Shown piece after piece: positions 9,008 through 17,662 of a DNA stretch of 64,000 bases. The first letter of the stretch is position 1. Every line of letters starts with the position of its first letter. The notes under the pieces were generated by a model. That model made no database searches. It saw nothing but the letters and a program-made list of their open reading frames with translations, and was not told where the DNA came from. The translations under genes were made by a program, and so were the position numbers. Origin of the DNA: Biformimicrobium ophioploci (GTDB lineage: Bacteria > Pseudomonadota > Gammaproteobacteria > Pseudomonadales > Cellvibrionaceae); NCBI RefSeq assembly GCF_030270605.1, contig NZ_BSYJ01000002.1, positions 186,001 to 250,000 of the forward strand, given 5' to 3'.

Positions 9008-9718
9008 ATGACTGAGACAATCGCTCCCCTGAACAAGGAAAAGCACGGCAAGCTGCGCGTGGTGCAGAAGCCCTACCTGGGCCACATCGACAAGCAGCAC
9101 CTGTTGCCGGTCGTTGTAGCGGAGTTCTCCCGTGTAGCAACTGAAATGCCGATCGTGTTCGTAAAGCACTCCGAGACTGGTGAGTTCCGCGTTGTCGCAG
9201 TGACCGGCCTGAAGACCGGTGAAAACCTGTTCATCTCCGACGACGGCTGGACCGGCGGCTACGTTCCGCGCTGTGCTGGAAACTACCCGTTCGTCCTGAT
9301 CCCGCGTCAGGCGGAGGGCGAGGAAGAGCAGTTCATGGTCGCGATCAATGAAGGCTCCGAAATCTTCTCAGAGAACGAAGGTGAGGCCCTGTTCTCCGAA
9401 GACGGCGAAGAGACCGAGTATCTGAAGGCGCGCAAGGAGTACCTGCTGGCACACCTGGAAAATGAGCGCATGACCCAGGCATTCACCAAGTTTGTGGTGG
9501 ACAAGGGCCTGCTGGAAGAGCGCAACCTGAGCTTTGAGGTGAAGGGCGAGAAGATCGGCATCAACGGTATCTACGTCATTGACGAGAAGAAGCTGAACGA
9601 GCTCGACGACGAGACCTTCGGTGATATGCGCAAGCGTGGCCTGCTGGGCCCGATCTACACGCACCTGGTTTCCCTGAACCAGCTGCCGATGCTGGGTCGC
9701 AAAATGGCCACTGCCTGA
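9008..9718 (+). CDS. SapC family protein
   Basis: A 236-residue protein with the SapC-family features (named after the Caulobacter S-layer associated protein): N-terminal HGKLRV, then a central GYVPRCAGNYPFVL and a C-terminal half rich in charged residues. No signal peptide or membrane segment is seen. The start at 9008 has GAGG 6 bases upstream. In many marine and Xanthomonas-like genomes this family follows a TonB receptor and a tryptophan-halogenase homologue, as here. Its biochemical role is not established. Confidence 0.85.
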   Translation: MTETIAPLNKEKHGKLRVVQKPYLGHIDKQHLLPVVVAEFSRVATEMPIVFVKHSETGEFRVVAVTGLKTGENLFISDDGWTGGYVPRCAGNYPFVLIPRQAEGEEEQFMVAINEGSEIFSENEGEALFSEDGEETEYLKARKEYLLAHLENERMTQAFTKFVVDKGLLEERNLSFEVKGEKIGINGIYVIDEKKLNELDDETFGDMRKRGLLGPIYTHLVSLNQLPMLGRKMATA

Positions 9719-9728
9719 TTACGGCGCC

Positions 9729-9756
9729 TGCCGGCAACCTGCTGAGGTTGCCGGCA
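9729..9756 (+). terminator. Stem-loop after sapC
   Basis: Perfect 11-bp arms TGCCGGCAACC (9729-9739) and GGTTGCCGGCA (9746-9756) with loop TGCTGA. It lacks a T-run, so it may be a 3' end stabiliser or a Rho-assisted end rather than a true intrinsic terminator. Confidence 0.55.
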
Positions 9757-9826
9757 CTTCATCCGGCTGTGCTTCCCCCGCAGCCGGTTGCCTCCCTTCC
9801 TGCTTGAACTTCCCTCTATTTCGCAA

Positions 9827-10732
9827 CTAGTTGCTGACGGACGCCGCCAGTAGCAGGTAGCTGCTGCTCGCCAGGATCCACACCCCGGCCACAACCTTCA
9901 ACCGAAACGCGCCCAGCCATAGCGCGATCGGCCTTGCCAGGCTCGCCCCTAATACCGCACCCGGAATCGCAAAGCACAGCAGCGTCCAGGGGATGTCGGT
10001 ATGCAACAGGTGATAGACGCTGCCACACAGGACGGCCAGTGCGGATACCGACACTGCGACTGCTGCGCAGGTCGCCAGGGAAAAATTGCGTACAAACAGG
10101 TACAGCGCCACCAGCTCACCCACGCCAACCGAAAAATAAGCCGTAGCTATGCCGCCGCCTATCGATAGCAGGCTGAGTGCCAGCCAGTCGCCGGGTGTGA
10201 TTTGTGTACGCGGCGATTGCGGCGCGCGGCGGCTGAGCAGGGTGGTTGCCAGCAGCAGCGCCCCGAGGGCAATGGAGAAGCATTTGAACAGCCACAACAC
10301 CCAGGGGCTGTCCGCAGCGCCTGAGAACTGGGTCAGCAACATGGCCGGTACGGACAGGGCTCCCACCAGGCTGGTCATCTTGAAGAAATCTGGCAGGCTG
10401 ATGCCGGTGGCCGCGGTGCCTTCGCGATGCACCTTGGACAGCCAGCGGGTGGTGCCGGTGGTCATACCGAAGCACTGGATCAGGAAGCTCGCGGCGATGA
10501 TCTGCGCAGCGGAGAGTGCGAGCACGCCGTTTTCCTGGAAGTAGTTAAAAGCCGGCACAAACACCACACCGCCACCAACGCCACTGGAGTTCGCGATCAC
10601 TGCACCGAAGGTGCCGAGGCCGAACATCGGCCACAGGCGCTCAATGTCTGCCCAGTCCGGCAGCGCACTGGCCACGATGGTGGAGAAGGCCAGCAACAGG
10701 CAAAGTGCCACCAGCCAGGACGCGATACGCAT
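9827..10732 (-). CDS. TauE/SafE (TSUP) family membrane permease
   Basis: A 301-residue inner-membrane protein with about eight hydrophobic segments. The family signature near the first reentrant repeat, GVGGGVVFVPAF at about residues 52-63, is clear, and a second glycine-rich repeat SIGGGIATAYFSVG lies near 192-205. TSUP permeases move sulfite, sulfonates, sulfoacetate or other organic anions; the substrate cannot be read here. It is transcribed against sapC (convergent) and away from the lipoprotein gene at 10925. Confidence 0.85.
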   Translation of the reverse strand: MRIASWLVALCLLLAFSTIVASALPDWADIERLWPMFGLGTFGAVIANSSGVGGGVVFVPAFNYFQENGVLALSAAQIIAASFLIQCFGMTTGTTRWLSKVHREGTAATGISLPDFFKMTSLVGALSVPAMLLTQFSGAADSPWVLWLFKCFSIALGALLLATTLLSRRAPQSPRTQITPGDWLALSLLSIGGGIATAYFSVGVGELVALYLFVRNFSLATCAAVAVSVSALAVLCGSVYHLLHTDIPWTLLCFAIPGAVLGASLARPIALWLGAFRLKVVAGVWILASSSYLLLAASVSN

Positions 10733-10924
10733 AAGAAAATACTGCAGCGGGTTTCTTATTGGGCCGGAAATATTGCCTGTAAATTGTGCAGGGGTAAAGC
10801 GCGGCAGGTGATCGGATAAGTGGCGTGCCGGTCACTCTGGGCGTGGGCCAGTGCGTATAGGAAAAATATGCTGGCGCCACAATCGTCTAGACTTTCTGCA
10901 GGTTTACTCGTTTCGGAAATTGAA

Positions 10925-11335
10925 ATGCGGATTGCAACAGGGGCGGCCCTCGCCTTGGCAGTAGCGTTGCCGCTCGTGCTGTCAGGCTGCGCGGGTGTTT
11001 CCCAGCAGAAGTTCATGTCTACCCAGCAGCGCCTGTCCGCGGCGGGCTTTCACATGATGATCGCGGATTCTTCCAGCCGCCAGAGCTATGCCAGGGGCCT
11101 GCCGCAACAGCAGGTGGTACCGCAGCAGAGTCGCGGCAAGCTGAAGTTTGTGTTTGCCGATGTGGAGCACTGCAACTGCTATTTCATTGGCAACGAAGCG
11201 GACTACCAGCGCTACCAGGCGCTGACCCAGCAGGAAAAAGTCGCGCGCATGCAGCGTGATGCGGCCCGGGCTAATCGCGATGCCGCCTACCGGTGGCGTT
11301 ATGGCTGGTGGGGCAGGCCCTATTGGCGCTGGTAG
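10925..11335 (+). CDS. Small lipoprotein, first of a paralogous pair
   Basis: A 136-residue predicted lipoprotein: signal peptide with lipobox LSGC, Cys at residue 22, from ATG 10925 (a longer frame from 10820 lacks a signal peptide). The mature part has QRLSAAGF, a CNCY pair of cysteines, a helix QQEKVARMQRDAARANRDAA and a Trp/Arg-rich tail WWGRPYWRW. It shares this whole plan with the protein at 11475. I recognise no named family; the role is unknown, probably periplasmic. Confidence 0.75.
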   Translation: MRIATGAALALAVALPLVLSGCAGVSQQKFMSTQQRLSAAGFHMMIADSSSRQSYARGLPQQQVVPQQSRGKLKFVFADVEHCNCYFIGNEADYQRYQALTQQEKVARMQRDAARANRDAAYRWRYGWWGRPYWRW

Positions 11336-11346
11336 GAATTACGCTT

Positions 11347-11449
11347 GGGGTCAGAGCGTTAGCTCTGACCCCTTTAATCCGACTCTTGGGGTCAGAGCGC
11401 ATGCTCTGACCCCTTAAATATATCGGGTCAGAGCCTTGGCTCTGACCCC
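11347..11449. repeat. GGGGTCAGAGC palindrome cluster, 3 copies
   Basis: Three copies: 11347-11372 (loop GTTA), 11388-11413 (GCAT) and 11425-11449 (CTTG, first G missing). They fill the gap between the two paralogous lipoprotein genes. The third copy extends the downstream reading frame falsely upstream. Confidence 0.97.
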
Positions 11450-11474
11450 AGAAGTAAGACCAGAGGTAAAGCCG

Positions 11475-11873
11475 ATGCTAAGAATTTTTTCACTGAGCCT
11501 GATAGGTGCGCTTCTAGCCATGCTGGCCGGCTGCAGCAGCACTGGCAGCAGTGCCACGCAGAACAAACTCTCCGCAGCGGGCTTCAACATCAAGTACGCC
11601 AACTCGTCGGAAAAGCAGGCGCATTTGAATGCGTTACCGCAACGGCAGCTGGTGCCGCACAGTCGGGACGGCAAGATGGTTTACGTGTTCGCGGATGCAG
11701 CCGGTTGTAATTGTGCCTATGTCGGAACCCCGTCGGAGTACCAGCAGTATCGTGCGATCGCACAGCAGGAAAAGGTCGCCCGCATGGAGCGAGATACCGC
11801 GCGCATGCAGCGCGATGCGGCGCTGAACTGGCATCGCTGGGGGCGGATTGGCCGTCCGTACTGGCACTGGTGA
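11475..11873 (+). CDS. Small lipoprotein, second of a paralogous pair
   Basis: A 132-residue predicted lipoprotein from ATG 11475, preceded by AGAGG; the lipobox LAGC places Cys at residue 19. The frame is open upstream into a palindrome (giving an artefactual MALTP start) and was trimmed. It shares LSAAGF, LPQRQLVP, FADAAGCNC, QQEKVARM, and an ending RIGRPYWHW with the protein at 10925, so the two are tandem duplicates that have diverged substantially. Function unknown. Confidence 0.78.
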   Translation: MLRIFSLSLIGALLAMLAGCSSTGSSATQNKLSAAGFNIKYANSSEKQAHLNALPQRQLVPHSRDGKMVYVFADAAGCNCAYVGTPSEYQQYRAIAQQEKVARMERDTARMQRDAALNWHRWGRIGRPYWHW

Positions 11874-11880
11874 GATGCGT

Positions 11881-11978
11881 GGGGTCAGAGCTTTGGCTCT
11901 GACCCCCTAAGTTCACATAAGTTGATGGTTGGGGTCAGAGCGAAAGCTCTGACCCCTAAAGTGTCTACGCTCTGCCCC
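11881..11978. repeat. GGGGTCAGAGC palindrome cluster, 2 copies and a half
   Basis: Copies at 11881-11906 (loop TTTG) and 11931-11956 (GAAA), with a lone decayed right arm at 11969-11978. They lie 3' of the second small lipoprotein gene, the first copy beginning 8 bp after its stop codon. Confidence 0.96.
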
Positions 11979-12103
11979 GATAGTACGATGGTTTCCTTTT
12001 TTTATTTTTAATAATTCCGCTAGACTGCTGTTTGGTTGGCCGTACTCACTTCCCGGTCAAGCCTGGCGAAAAAATAAATCTAAAGAAAATAGCGGAGCGC
12101 GTT

Positions 12104-13849
12104 ATGAAGAAAGTAATCTTTCTGCTCGTTGTGCCCGTAGTACTCCTCGGCGGTTGTGGCCGCGACACCTCGGAAAGTAAGCCTGCAACCGTACCAGACA
12201 GCGAAGTCTCAGCTGCCGAATCATCCACGGCTGCATCGGAGAAAATGAAAGTCGATGCTGACCTTCTGGCACGCGCCAAGGCGCCGCTGTTGGACGGCCT
12301 TGGAAACTTTACCCATCCCATTACGACATCTGATCCGGCGGCCCAGCGTTACTTCGACCAGGGCATGATTATGGCGGCCGGTTTCAACCACGCAGAATCC
12401 GTGCGCGCATTCCAGGCCGCACAGCGCCTCGATCCCAACTGTGCCATGTGTTTCTGGGGTGAGGCCATGGCGACCGGCCCCAATATCAATGTGACCTCCA
12501 AAGGGAAGGCCGTGATGCAGCCGGATGACCGCGTGCGCGCGCACAAGGCCATCACCAGGGCGCAGGAACTGGCAAGTAGCGCAACGGCAAAGGAGCGCGA
12601 TTACATCGCGGCGCAGACAGTACGGTACAACGGTGATATCGAGACGGACCGCGACCCGCTGGATCGCGCCTATGCGGCGGCAATGCGGGAGCTCGCGGCT
12701 AAATACCCGGATGACGACAACGCACAGGCCATGTTTGCCGAGGCGTTAATGAACACCATGCCGTGGGACTACTGGCTCGATGGGGAAAACCCGAAACCCG
12801 AAACCGCGGAAGTGATTCTTACACTGGAAAACGTCATCGCACGCAATCCACGTCACCCGCTTTCCCTGCATCTGTACATCCACGCCGTGGAGGCGTCTTC
12901 AAGGCCAGAGCGTGCTGAAGCTGCGGCCGACACGCTGGCAGACCTTGTGCCTGGTTCCGGGCATCTGGTGCATATGCCCGCGCATATCTACTGGCGGGTA
13001 GGGCGTTACCACGATGCTTCGGAAGCAAATGTGCGTGCGGCCAGGGTCGACGAAGATTACATCGCCCAGTGCAACGCCCAGGGTTTCTACCCGGCGCTCT
13101 ACTACCCGCACAATATCCATTTCCTGTGGGCTTCGGCCTCCATGGAAGGGCGCAGTGAGGTTGCGATAGAAGCCGGGGAAAAGGTGGCGGCCAATGTTCG
13201 TATGGAGCAGATCGAGCAATATCCGGCGGTCGAGTTCTTCCAGACTATTCCGTTGCTGTCGCTGGTTCGCTTCGCGCGCTGGGACGATATCCTGTCGCGA
13301 CCGCAGCCACCGGAAGCGCTGGAGTATTCTAATGCAATATGGCGATATGCGCGCGCGGTAGCGCTGTCCCGTCAGGGGAAACTGGACGCGGCCCGGGCCG
13401 AGATCGAAGCGATGCAACCGCTGATGGAAAATGACGCGATCTATTTCCTCGACGGCAATGACTATCCTGCTAGCCAGATTCTTTCGATCGCCCAGTTGTT
13501 GGCGCAGGGGGAGTTGGCGCAGGCTGAAGAAAACTGGGACGAAGCGATCGCTGCACTTGAAAAGGCTGTGGCGCTACAGGATGCGCTTCCTTACATGGAG
13601 CCGCCATTCTGGTATTACCCCAGCCGCCAGTCGCTGGGGCACGCGCTGTTGCAGAAAGGGGCTTTTGAAAAAGCGGAGGCGGTATACCGCAAGGACCTGG
13701 AGCAATACCCGCGCAACGGCTGGTCGCTGAAAGGGTTGGCACTGGCGCTGAGAGGCCAGGATAAAAATGCGGAAGCCGCAGACGTGGAAAACCGCTTCGA
13801 TAAACTCTGGTCGCGTGCGGATGTGAAGCTGTCCAGTTCGGTGCTGTGA
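12104..13849 (+). CDS. TPR-repeat lipoprotein
   Basis: A 581-residue protein from ATG 12104 (GGAG upstream; an earlier in-frame start at 12032 would bury the signal peptide). The lipobox LGGC places Cys at about residue 17. The body is helical with TPR-like units: YFDQGMIMAAGFNHAESVRAF near 85-105 and C-terminal EENWDEAIAALEKAVAL and GAFEKAEAVYRKDLEQYP units. The central segment HYxHAVE-like (LYIHAVEASSRPERA) and HMPAHIYWRVGRY recur in an uncharacterised family of bacterial TPR proteins. Probably periplasmic, outer-membrane anchored; role unknown. Confidence 0.8.
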   Translation: MKKVIFLLVVPVVLLGGCGRDTSESKPATVPDSEVSAAESSTAASEKMKVDADLLARAKAPLLDGLGNFTHPITTSDPAAQRYFDQGMIMAAGFNHAESVRAFQAAQRLDPNCAMCFWGEAMATGPNINVTSKGKAVMQPDDRVRAHKAITRAQELASSATAKERDYIAAQTVRYNGDIETDRDPLDRAYAAAMRELAAKYPDDDNAQAMFAEALMNTMPWDYWLDGENPKPETAEVILTLENVIARNPRHPLSLHLYIHAVEASSRPERAEAAADTLADLVPGSGHLVHMPAHIYWRVGRYHDASEANVRAARVDEDYIAQCNAQGFYPALYYPHNIHFLWASASMEGRSEVAIEAGEKVAANVRMEQIEQYPAVEFFQTIPLLSLVRFARWDDILSRPQPPEALEYSNAIWRYARAVALSRQGKLDAARAEIEAMQPLMENDAIYFLDGNDYPASQILSIAQLLAQGELAQAEENWDEAIAALEKAVALQDALPYMEPPFWYYPSRQSLGHALLQKGAFEKAEAVYRKDLEQYPRNGWSLKGLALALRGQDKNAEAADVENRFDKLWSRADVKLSSSVL

Positions 13850-13854
13850 TAAAA

Positions 13855-14039
13855 GGGGTCAGAGCTTCCGCTCTGACCCCGAGGGTCGATAAGTGGGGTC
13901 AGAGCGAATGCTCTGACCCCGGAAATAGAAAGGGCCAAAACGAATGCTCTGATCCCGGAAATAGAAAGGGTCAGAACGAAAGTTCTGACCCTAGAAATCT
14001 GCCAGAAAATAAAAGGGTCAGAGCCAAGGCTCTGCCCCC
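13855..14039. repeat. GGGGTCAGAGC palindrome cluster, 4 copies and a decayed one
   Basis: Copies at 13855-13880 (loop TTCC), 13895-13920 (GAAT), 13968-13991 (GAAC/GTTC arms, loop GAAA) and 14015-14039 (CAAG, one A lost from the right arm), plus a decayed copy at about 13932-13956. They fill the space between two converging genes. The last two are joined by the recurrent linker AAATCTGCC...AAAATAAAA. Confidence 0.95.
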
Positions 14040-14048
14040 TTCCATCTT

Positions 14049-16016
14049 CTAGTTATTGTGCCAGTACGCATCCAGCTGCACACCGCTGGCGCCGTTGCGG
14101 GTTGCCTTGACGCCGATATGCCAGGTACCTGCTGTAGGCGAGTTGATGGTGCAGGACTCATTGTTGCCACCACCGCCATCTTTACAGTCAAAGTCCTTAT
14201 TGGTCGGGTTGGCTCCGAACTTCACATACAGGTTCACGTTGCCGCTACCGCCGGAAGTGGAAACTTCCAGGCGTGAGGCGCTGGCCGGTACATCGATGGT
14301 GTAATACTTCCATTCGTTGCGGCCGAAGCTCAGGTCGGTCTGGGTGAAACCATCGGAAGTCGGGGAGCCGTCGCTCACGCTTACGGACTGCGCATCGCTG
14401 TTGGTCGCACCTTCGTTATCGGTAACCGTCAGGCTTACGTTGTAAGTGCCGGCGGCCGCGTAGGTGTGGCTCGGGTTCTGTGCAGTGGAGGTATTGCCGT
14501 CGCCGAAATTCCAGCTCCAGCTGACAATGCTGCCATCCGGGTCGGAGCTGCTATCGGTGAAGTCCACCTGCAGCAGGTTGGCGGCATGGCTGAAGCCTGC
14601 GTTCGGCGGCAGGTTGCCACCACCGGAGCCGCCGATAGCATCGATGGCCGCGCTGGCATCGATAATGCCCGCGCCACAGCCACCGGCACACTCACCGGGC
14701 ATGGGGCGCGCGGTGCTTTTCAGGGCAGCTTCAATTTCGGCCGGCGTGGCTGAAGGGTTGGCGGCATACATCAGGGCGGCAGCGGCGGCAACGTGCGGTG
14801 CAGCCATCGAGGTGCCCTGATAGTACACATAGTTTTCAGCGCCTGGACCCTGGGAGCCGTCGTTCAGGGTTGAGGCCACGCCATCCGGACCGTTTACATT
14901 GACCTCGCCGCCCGGGGCTGTCACATCCACCGCACCGTAGTTGGAGTAATAGGCCAGGTTACCTTCGCGGTCGTTGGCCGCCACATTCACCACATTGTTA
15001 CAGCTGGCGGGGCGATAGTTGGCGGACTCATCGCTGCTGTTACCCGCGGACACAACCACGGTTGCACCGTTGGCGACGGCGATGTCGATGGCGCTCTGGT
15101 AGGTTGCGTCACAGGCGCCGTTGCCACCAAGGCTCATGTTGATCACCTGCGCCGGGTTGGCGTTGGCCGGTGCGCCGGCAACACTGCCACCGGAAGCCCA
15201 GATAATGCCGTCGGCGATATCAGACAGGTAGCCACCACACTTGCCCAGTACGCGCACGGGCACAACCATGGCACCGAACGCGGCACCGGCGACACCCTTA
15301 CTGTTGTTGGTGACGGCGGACACGGTGCCGGCGACATGGGTGCCGTGCCAGCTACTGCCCTGCGGGCTCGGTGGGTTGAACAGGCCGCACTCGTGCGCGC
15401 TCAGCCAGTCACCCGGGTCGCTCGGGTCTGCGTCACGGCCGTCGCCATCGTTGGCCACTGCAGTGTCATTGATAAAGTCGTAACCCGGCAGCAGGTTGCC
15501 CACCAGGTCGCTGTGGTTGGTGTAACCGGTATCCAGAACCGCCACGACCGCACCTGTACCAGTCTGCTTGTCCCAGGCTGCTGGCAGGTTGATGCCGCCG
15601 ATGGCCTCATAGTAGTGCCACTGGTTGGCATAGAAGGTGTCGTTGGGTTCGTAAGTGGGTTGCATCAGCGCATCTTCCTGCACGCTGAGTACGTTGGGGT
15701 CGGATTCCAGTCTGCGCATCAGGGAGTCCAGCGCAGGGCCGGAAAGTCTGCTCTGCAGTCGGAACACCTGCCGGTCCTTCATGCCCATTGCGCGGACATG
15801 GTTCATGGCGGCACCGCCGCGCGAGGACAATGCGCCGGCCTGGCTGCGCCAGTTACGGGCCTGAGTATCTTTATATTGCACGATGAGTCGCTGCGGCACG
15901 TTGGAAAAGTCTGTGCCCATATCGCGTTCGATCGCGTAGGTGTTCCCGATGCTGAGTAAACCGCCTGCGAGTATCCCGGCTATCAGCCGGCGCAAGGCGC
16001 GGAGTTGGTAATGCAT
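14049..16016 (-). CDS. Secreted subtilisin-like (S8) serine protease with PKD and PPC domains
   Basis: A 655-residue extracellular protease. From the start at 16016 (GGAG upstream) it has a signal peptide, an inhibitor-like propeptide to about residue 120, and the subtilase domain with the triad Asp162 (VLDTGY), His224 (HGTHVAG) and Ser403 (GTSMAAPH), with oxyanion Asn in SAGNSS near 326. A PKD domain follows (about 490-570, WNFGDGNTS) and a prepeptidase C-terminal (PPC) domain closes the protein. This is the usual plan of marine gammaproteobacterial secreted proteases, the PKD and PPC parts aiding substrate binding and secretion. Confidence 0.95.
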   Translation of the reverse strand: MHYQLRALRRLIAGILAGGLLSIGNTYAIERDMGTDFSNVPQRLIVQYKDTQARNWRSQAGALSSRGGAAMNHVRAMGMKDRQVFRLQSRLSGPALDSLMRRLESDPNVLSVQEDALMQPTYEPNDTFYANQWHYYEAIGGINLPAAWDKQTGTGAVVAVLDTGYTNHSDLVGNLLPGYDFINDTAVANDGDGRDADPSDPGDWLSAHECGLFNPPSPQGSSWHGTHVAGTVSAVTNNSKGVAGAAFGAMVVPVRVLGKCGGYLSDIADGIIWASGGSVAGAPANANPAQVINMSLGGNGACDATYQSAIDIAVANGATVVVSAGNSSDESANYRPASCNNVVNVAANDREGNLAYYSNYGAVDVTAPGGEVNVNGPDGVASTLNDGSQGPGAENYVYYQGTSMAAPHVAAAAALMYAANPSATPAEIEAALKSTARPMPGECAGGCGAGIIDASAAIDAIGGSGGGNLPPNAGFSHAANLLQVDFTDSSSDPDGSIVSWSWNFGDGNTSTAQNPSHTYAAAGTYNVSLTVTDNEGATNSDAQSVSVSDGSPTSDGFTQTDLSFGRNEWKYYTIDVPASASRLEVSTSGGSGNVNLYVKFGANPTNKDFDCKDGGGGNNESCTINSPTAGTWHIGVKATRNGASGVQLDAYWHNN

Positions 16017-16474
16017 GAAAAAGTTCTCCAGGTTTTGCTTATTCTTGTTGGCCGTTGATGGGGCCATTGGAGCACTTCGCTCTGGTAAGACGACTGCCGA
16101 AGGCGCACTTGTGATGCTGCTTCAACATAGGAAAAAAGGTGCTACTGAAAATGTGAAGCAGGTCGCGGGCTACGAAGAAAAAAATGCCTGTCCCAAAAGT
16201 CATGCGGTAAAGCGCGCCAGAAAAGTGAAACGCCCGCCAAATGATAGGTGGGGTCAGAGCGAATGCTCTGACCCCAAAAATAGAACCGCACGGCTGGGGT
16301 CAGAGCCTTGGCTCTGACCCCATAAATGAAAAAGGTCAGAACGAATGGTAGGGGTCAGAGCGCAAGCTCTGGCCCCAAGAATAAAAACGCACTGCTGGGG
16401 TCAGAGCCTTGGCTCTGACCCCAGAAATCGGCAATAAAAAAGGGTCAGAGCTTGCGCTCTGACCCTTTCAAATA
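16017..16474. repeat. Gene-free interval with 5 GGGGTCAGAGC palindromes
   Basis: Between the protease start and the tRNA-Gln 3' end. 16017-16249 shows no gene and presumably holds the protease promoter. Copies: 16250-16275 (loop GAAT), 16296-16321 (CTTG), 16351-16376 (GCAA, one arm mismatch), 16397-16422 (CTTG) and 16442-16465 (TTGC, three-G form), with a decayed left arm near 16334. Start-to-start spacings of the intact copies from 16351 on are 46 and 45 bp. Confidence 0.95.
16436..16469 (-). terminator. Palindrome acting as intrinsic terminator of tRNA-Gln (copy 1)
   Basis: Read on the minus strand, 5 bases or so after the tRNA CCA end, comes AAAGGGTCAGAGC, loop GCAA, GCTCTGACCC and then a run of T (complement of the A-run 16436-16441). 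This is a textbook stem plus U-tract for the minus-strand tRNA transcript, built from a family palindrome. The same arrangement follows tRNA-Gln copy 2. Confidence 0.8.
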
Positions 16475-16549
16475 TGGCTGGGGTGGTAGGATTCGAACCT
16501 ACGCATGACGGGATCAAAACCCGCTGCCTTACCGCTTGGCTACACCCCA
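16475..16549 (-). tRNA. tRNA-Gln (anticodon TTG), copy 1
   Basis: On the minus strand a 75-base cloverleaf with acceptor TGGGGTG/CACCCCA, D-arm AGCGGTAAGGC, anticodon loop TTTTGAT (anticodon TTG, reading CAA), T-loop TTCGAAT and encoded CCA. It is identical over its length to the copy at 28655-28729. It follows tRNA-Met on the same strand by 11 bases, so both may be processed from one precursor. Confidence 0.97.
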
Positions 16550-16560
16550 GTAGAGGAAAA

Positions 16561-16637
<77 letters not shown>

Positions 16638-16747
16638 ACACTACCCCCGGAATCGCCTGTTGGCTCAACCGAGGGCGCGCATTATCGGCAGAGCAGGACG
16701 GCGTGTCAACCCTCTTTTTAACGCCAAATCAAAGACTTGAGGAATTT

Positions 16748-17662
16748 TTAGCGTCGGCTCAGGGCGGTCACCAATGACCCGCCAACCACCAGCATTGCAC
16801 CCACCCAGCTCCACAGGTTCAGTGGTTCCACCTCGATATAGTCGGGGCTGTAATGCGCCACCACCGACGCCGTCACCAGGGTAATCACCGGCACCAGCGC
16901 CAGCGATGCAGACACCCGCGAGGCATCCCAGACCTGCATCGCCGCGGCAAAGGCACCATAGGCAACGATCGTATTCAGGGTCAGGAATGCCAGCAGGGCC
17001 CAGGCCAGCGGTGACAGGCCTACTACACTGGCCGGCTCCGCCATGGGCAGGAAGGCGAAGGTGCCGAGGATATAAATCAGTGCCAGCAGGTCCTGGGTGC
17101 CCACATGTTTCAGCAGTTTCTTCTGGAAAAAGCCGTAGGTGGCCCAGGTAATCGCGGCCACCACGATCAGGCCAACGCCCATCAGGTAACGCGGGTTGCT
17201 GCCAGAGAGCATTTCACCGAAGCGCTGGTTGAAAAACAGCACTAGCCCGGCCACCACCAGCACCAGACCCATGGCCTGTTGCCGGGAGAAATCCTCGCCC
17301 AGCCAGATCACGCTCGCTAGTAACAGTAGTAGCGGTGCCAGCTGGATGGTGACCTGCGCCGCACCCGGTGTGGAGAAGTGCAGCCCCAGCGCGTAGCTGA
17401 TGTAGTTCAGGATCAGGCCGGCGGAGGCAATGCAGGTGAGGGCAATAAGCGGCCGGCTGAACAGGTGCCGCAGGTTCAGGGTGCCGCGGTAGTGGTACCA
17501 GGCGATAGTGAAAATGCCGGCGCCCACAAACCGATACCAGGTCACCGTGGCAGGGGAGATGTCCTGCAGCAGGCCCTTCATCGCCACGGGCAGCAGGCCC
17601 CACATCAGGGCGGTGGTCATGGCGAGGGCGAAGCCAAGGCGCCATGACTGTGTGTTAGACAT
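16748..17662 (-). CDS. EamA/DMT-superfamily transporter
   Basis: A 304-residue inner-membrane protein with ten hydrophobic segments arranged as two EamA repeats: the first starts with [18 protein letters not shown], the second with [17 protein letters not shown] near 170-186. Members export metabolites or amino acids; the substrate cannot be inferred. Its start codon overlaps the ychF stop by 8 bp (17655-17662), indicating translational coupling as the last gene of the rplY-pth-ychF operon. Confidence 0.9.
   Translation of the reverse strand: MSNTQSWRLGFALAMTTALMWGLLPVAMKGLLQDISPATVTWYRFVGAGIFTIAWYHYRGTLNLRHLFSRPLIALTCIASAGLILNYISYALGLHFSTPGAAQVTIQLAPLLLLLASVIWLGEDFSRQQAMGLVLVVAGLVLFFNQRFGEMLSGSNPRYLMGVGLIVVAAITWATYGFFQKKLLKHVGTQDLLALIYILGTFAFLPMAEPASVVGLSPLAWALLAFLTLNTIVAYGAFAAAMQVWDASRVSASLALVPVITLVTASVVAHYSPDYIEVEPLNLWSWVGAMLVVGGSLVTALSRR

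Noticed and set aside
11436-11474. N-terminal extension starting MALTP on the second small lipoprotein, and similar extensions on the peroxidase (25101) and sulfatase (26932)
   Set aside because: These residues are read from palindrome arms; good start codons with ribosome sites and signal peptides lie just downstream.
13846-14052. Short ORFs with repeated SECSDP or GVRAxALTP peptides
   Set aside because: They are translations of successive palindromes, without ribosome sites or consistent codon use.
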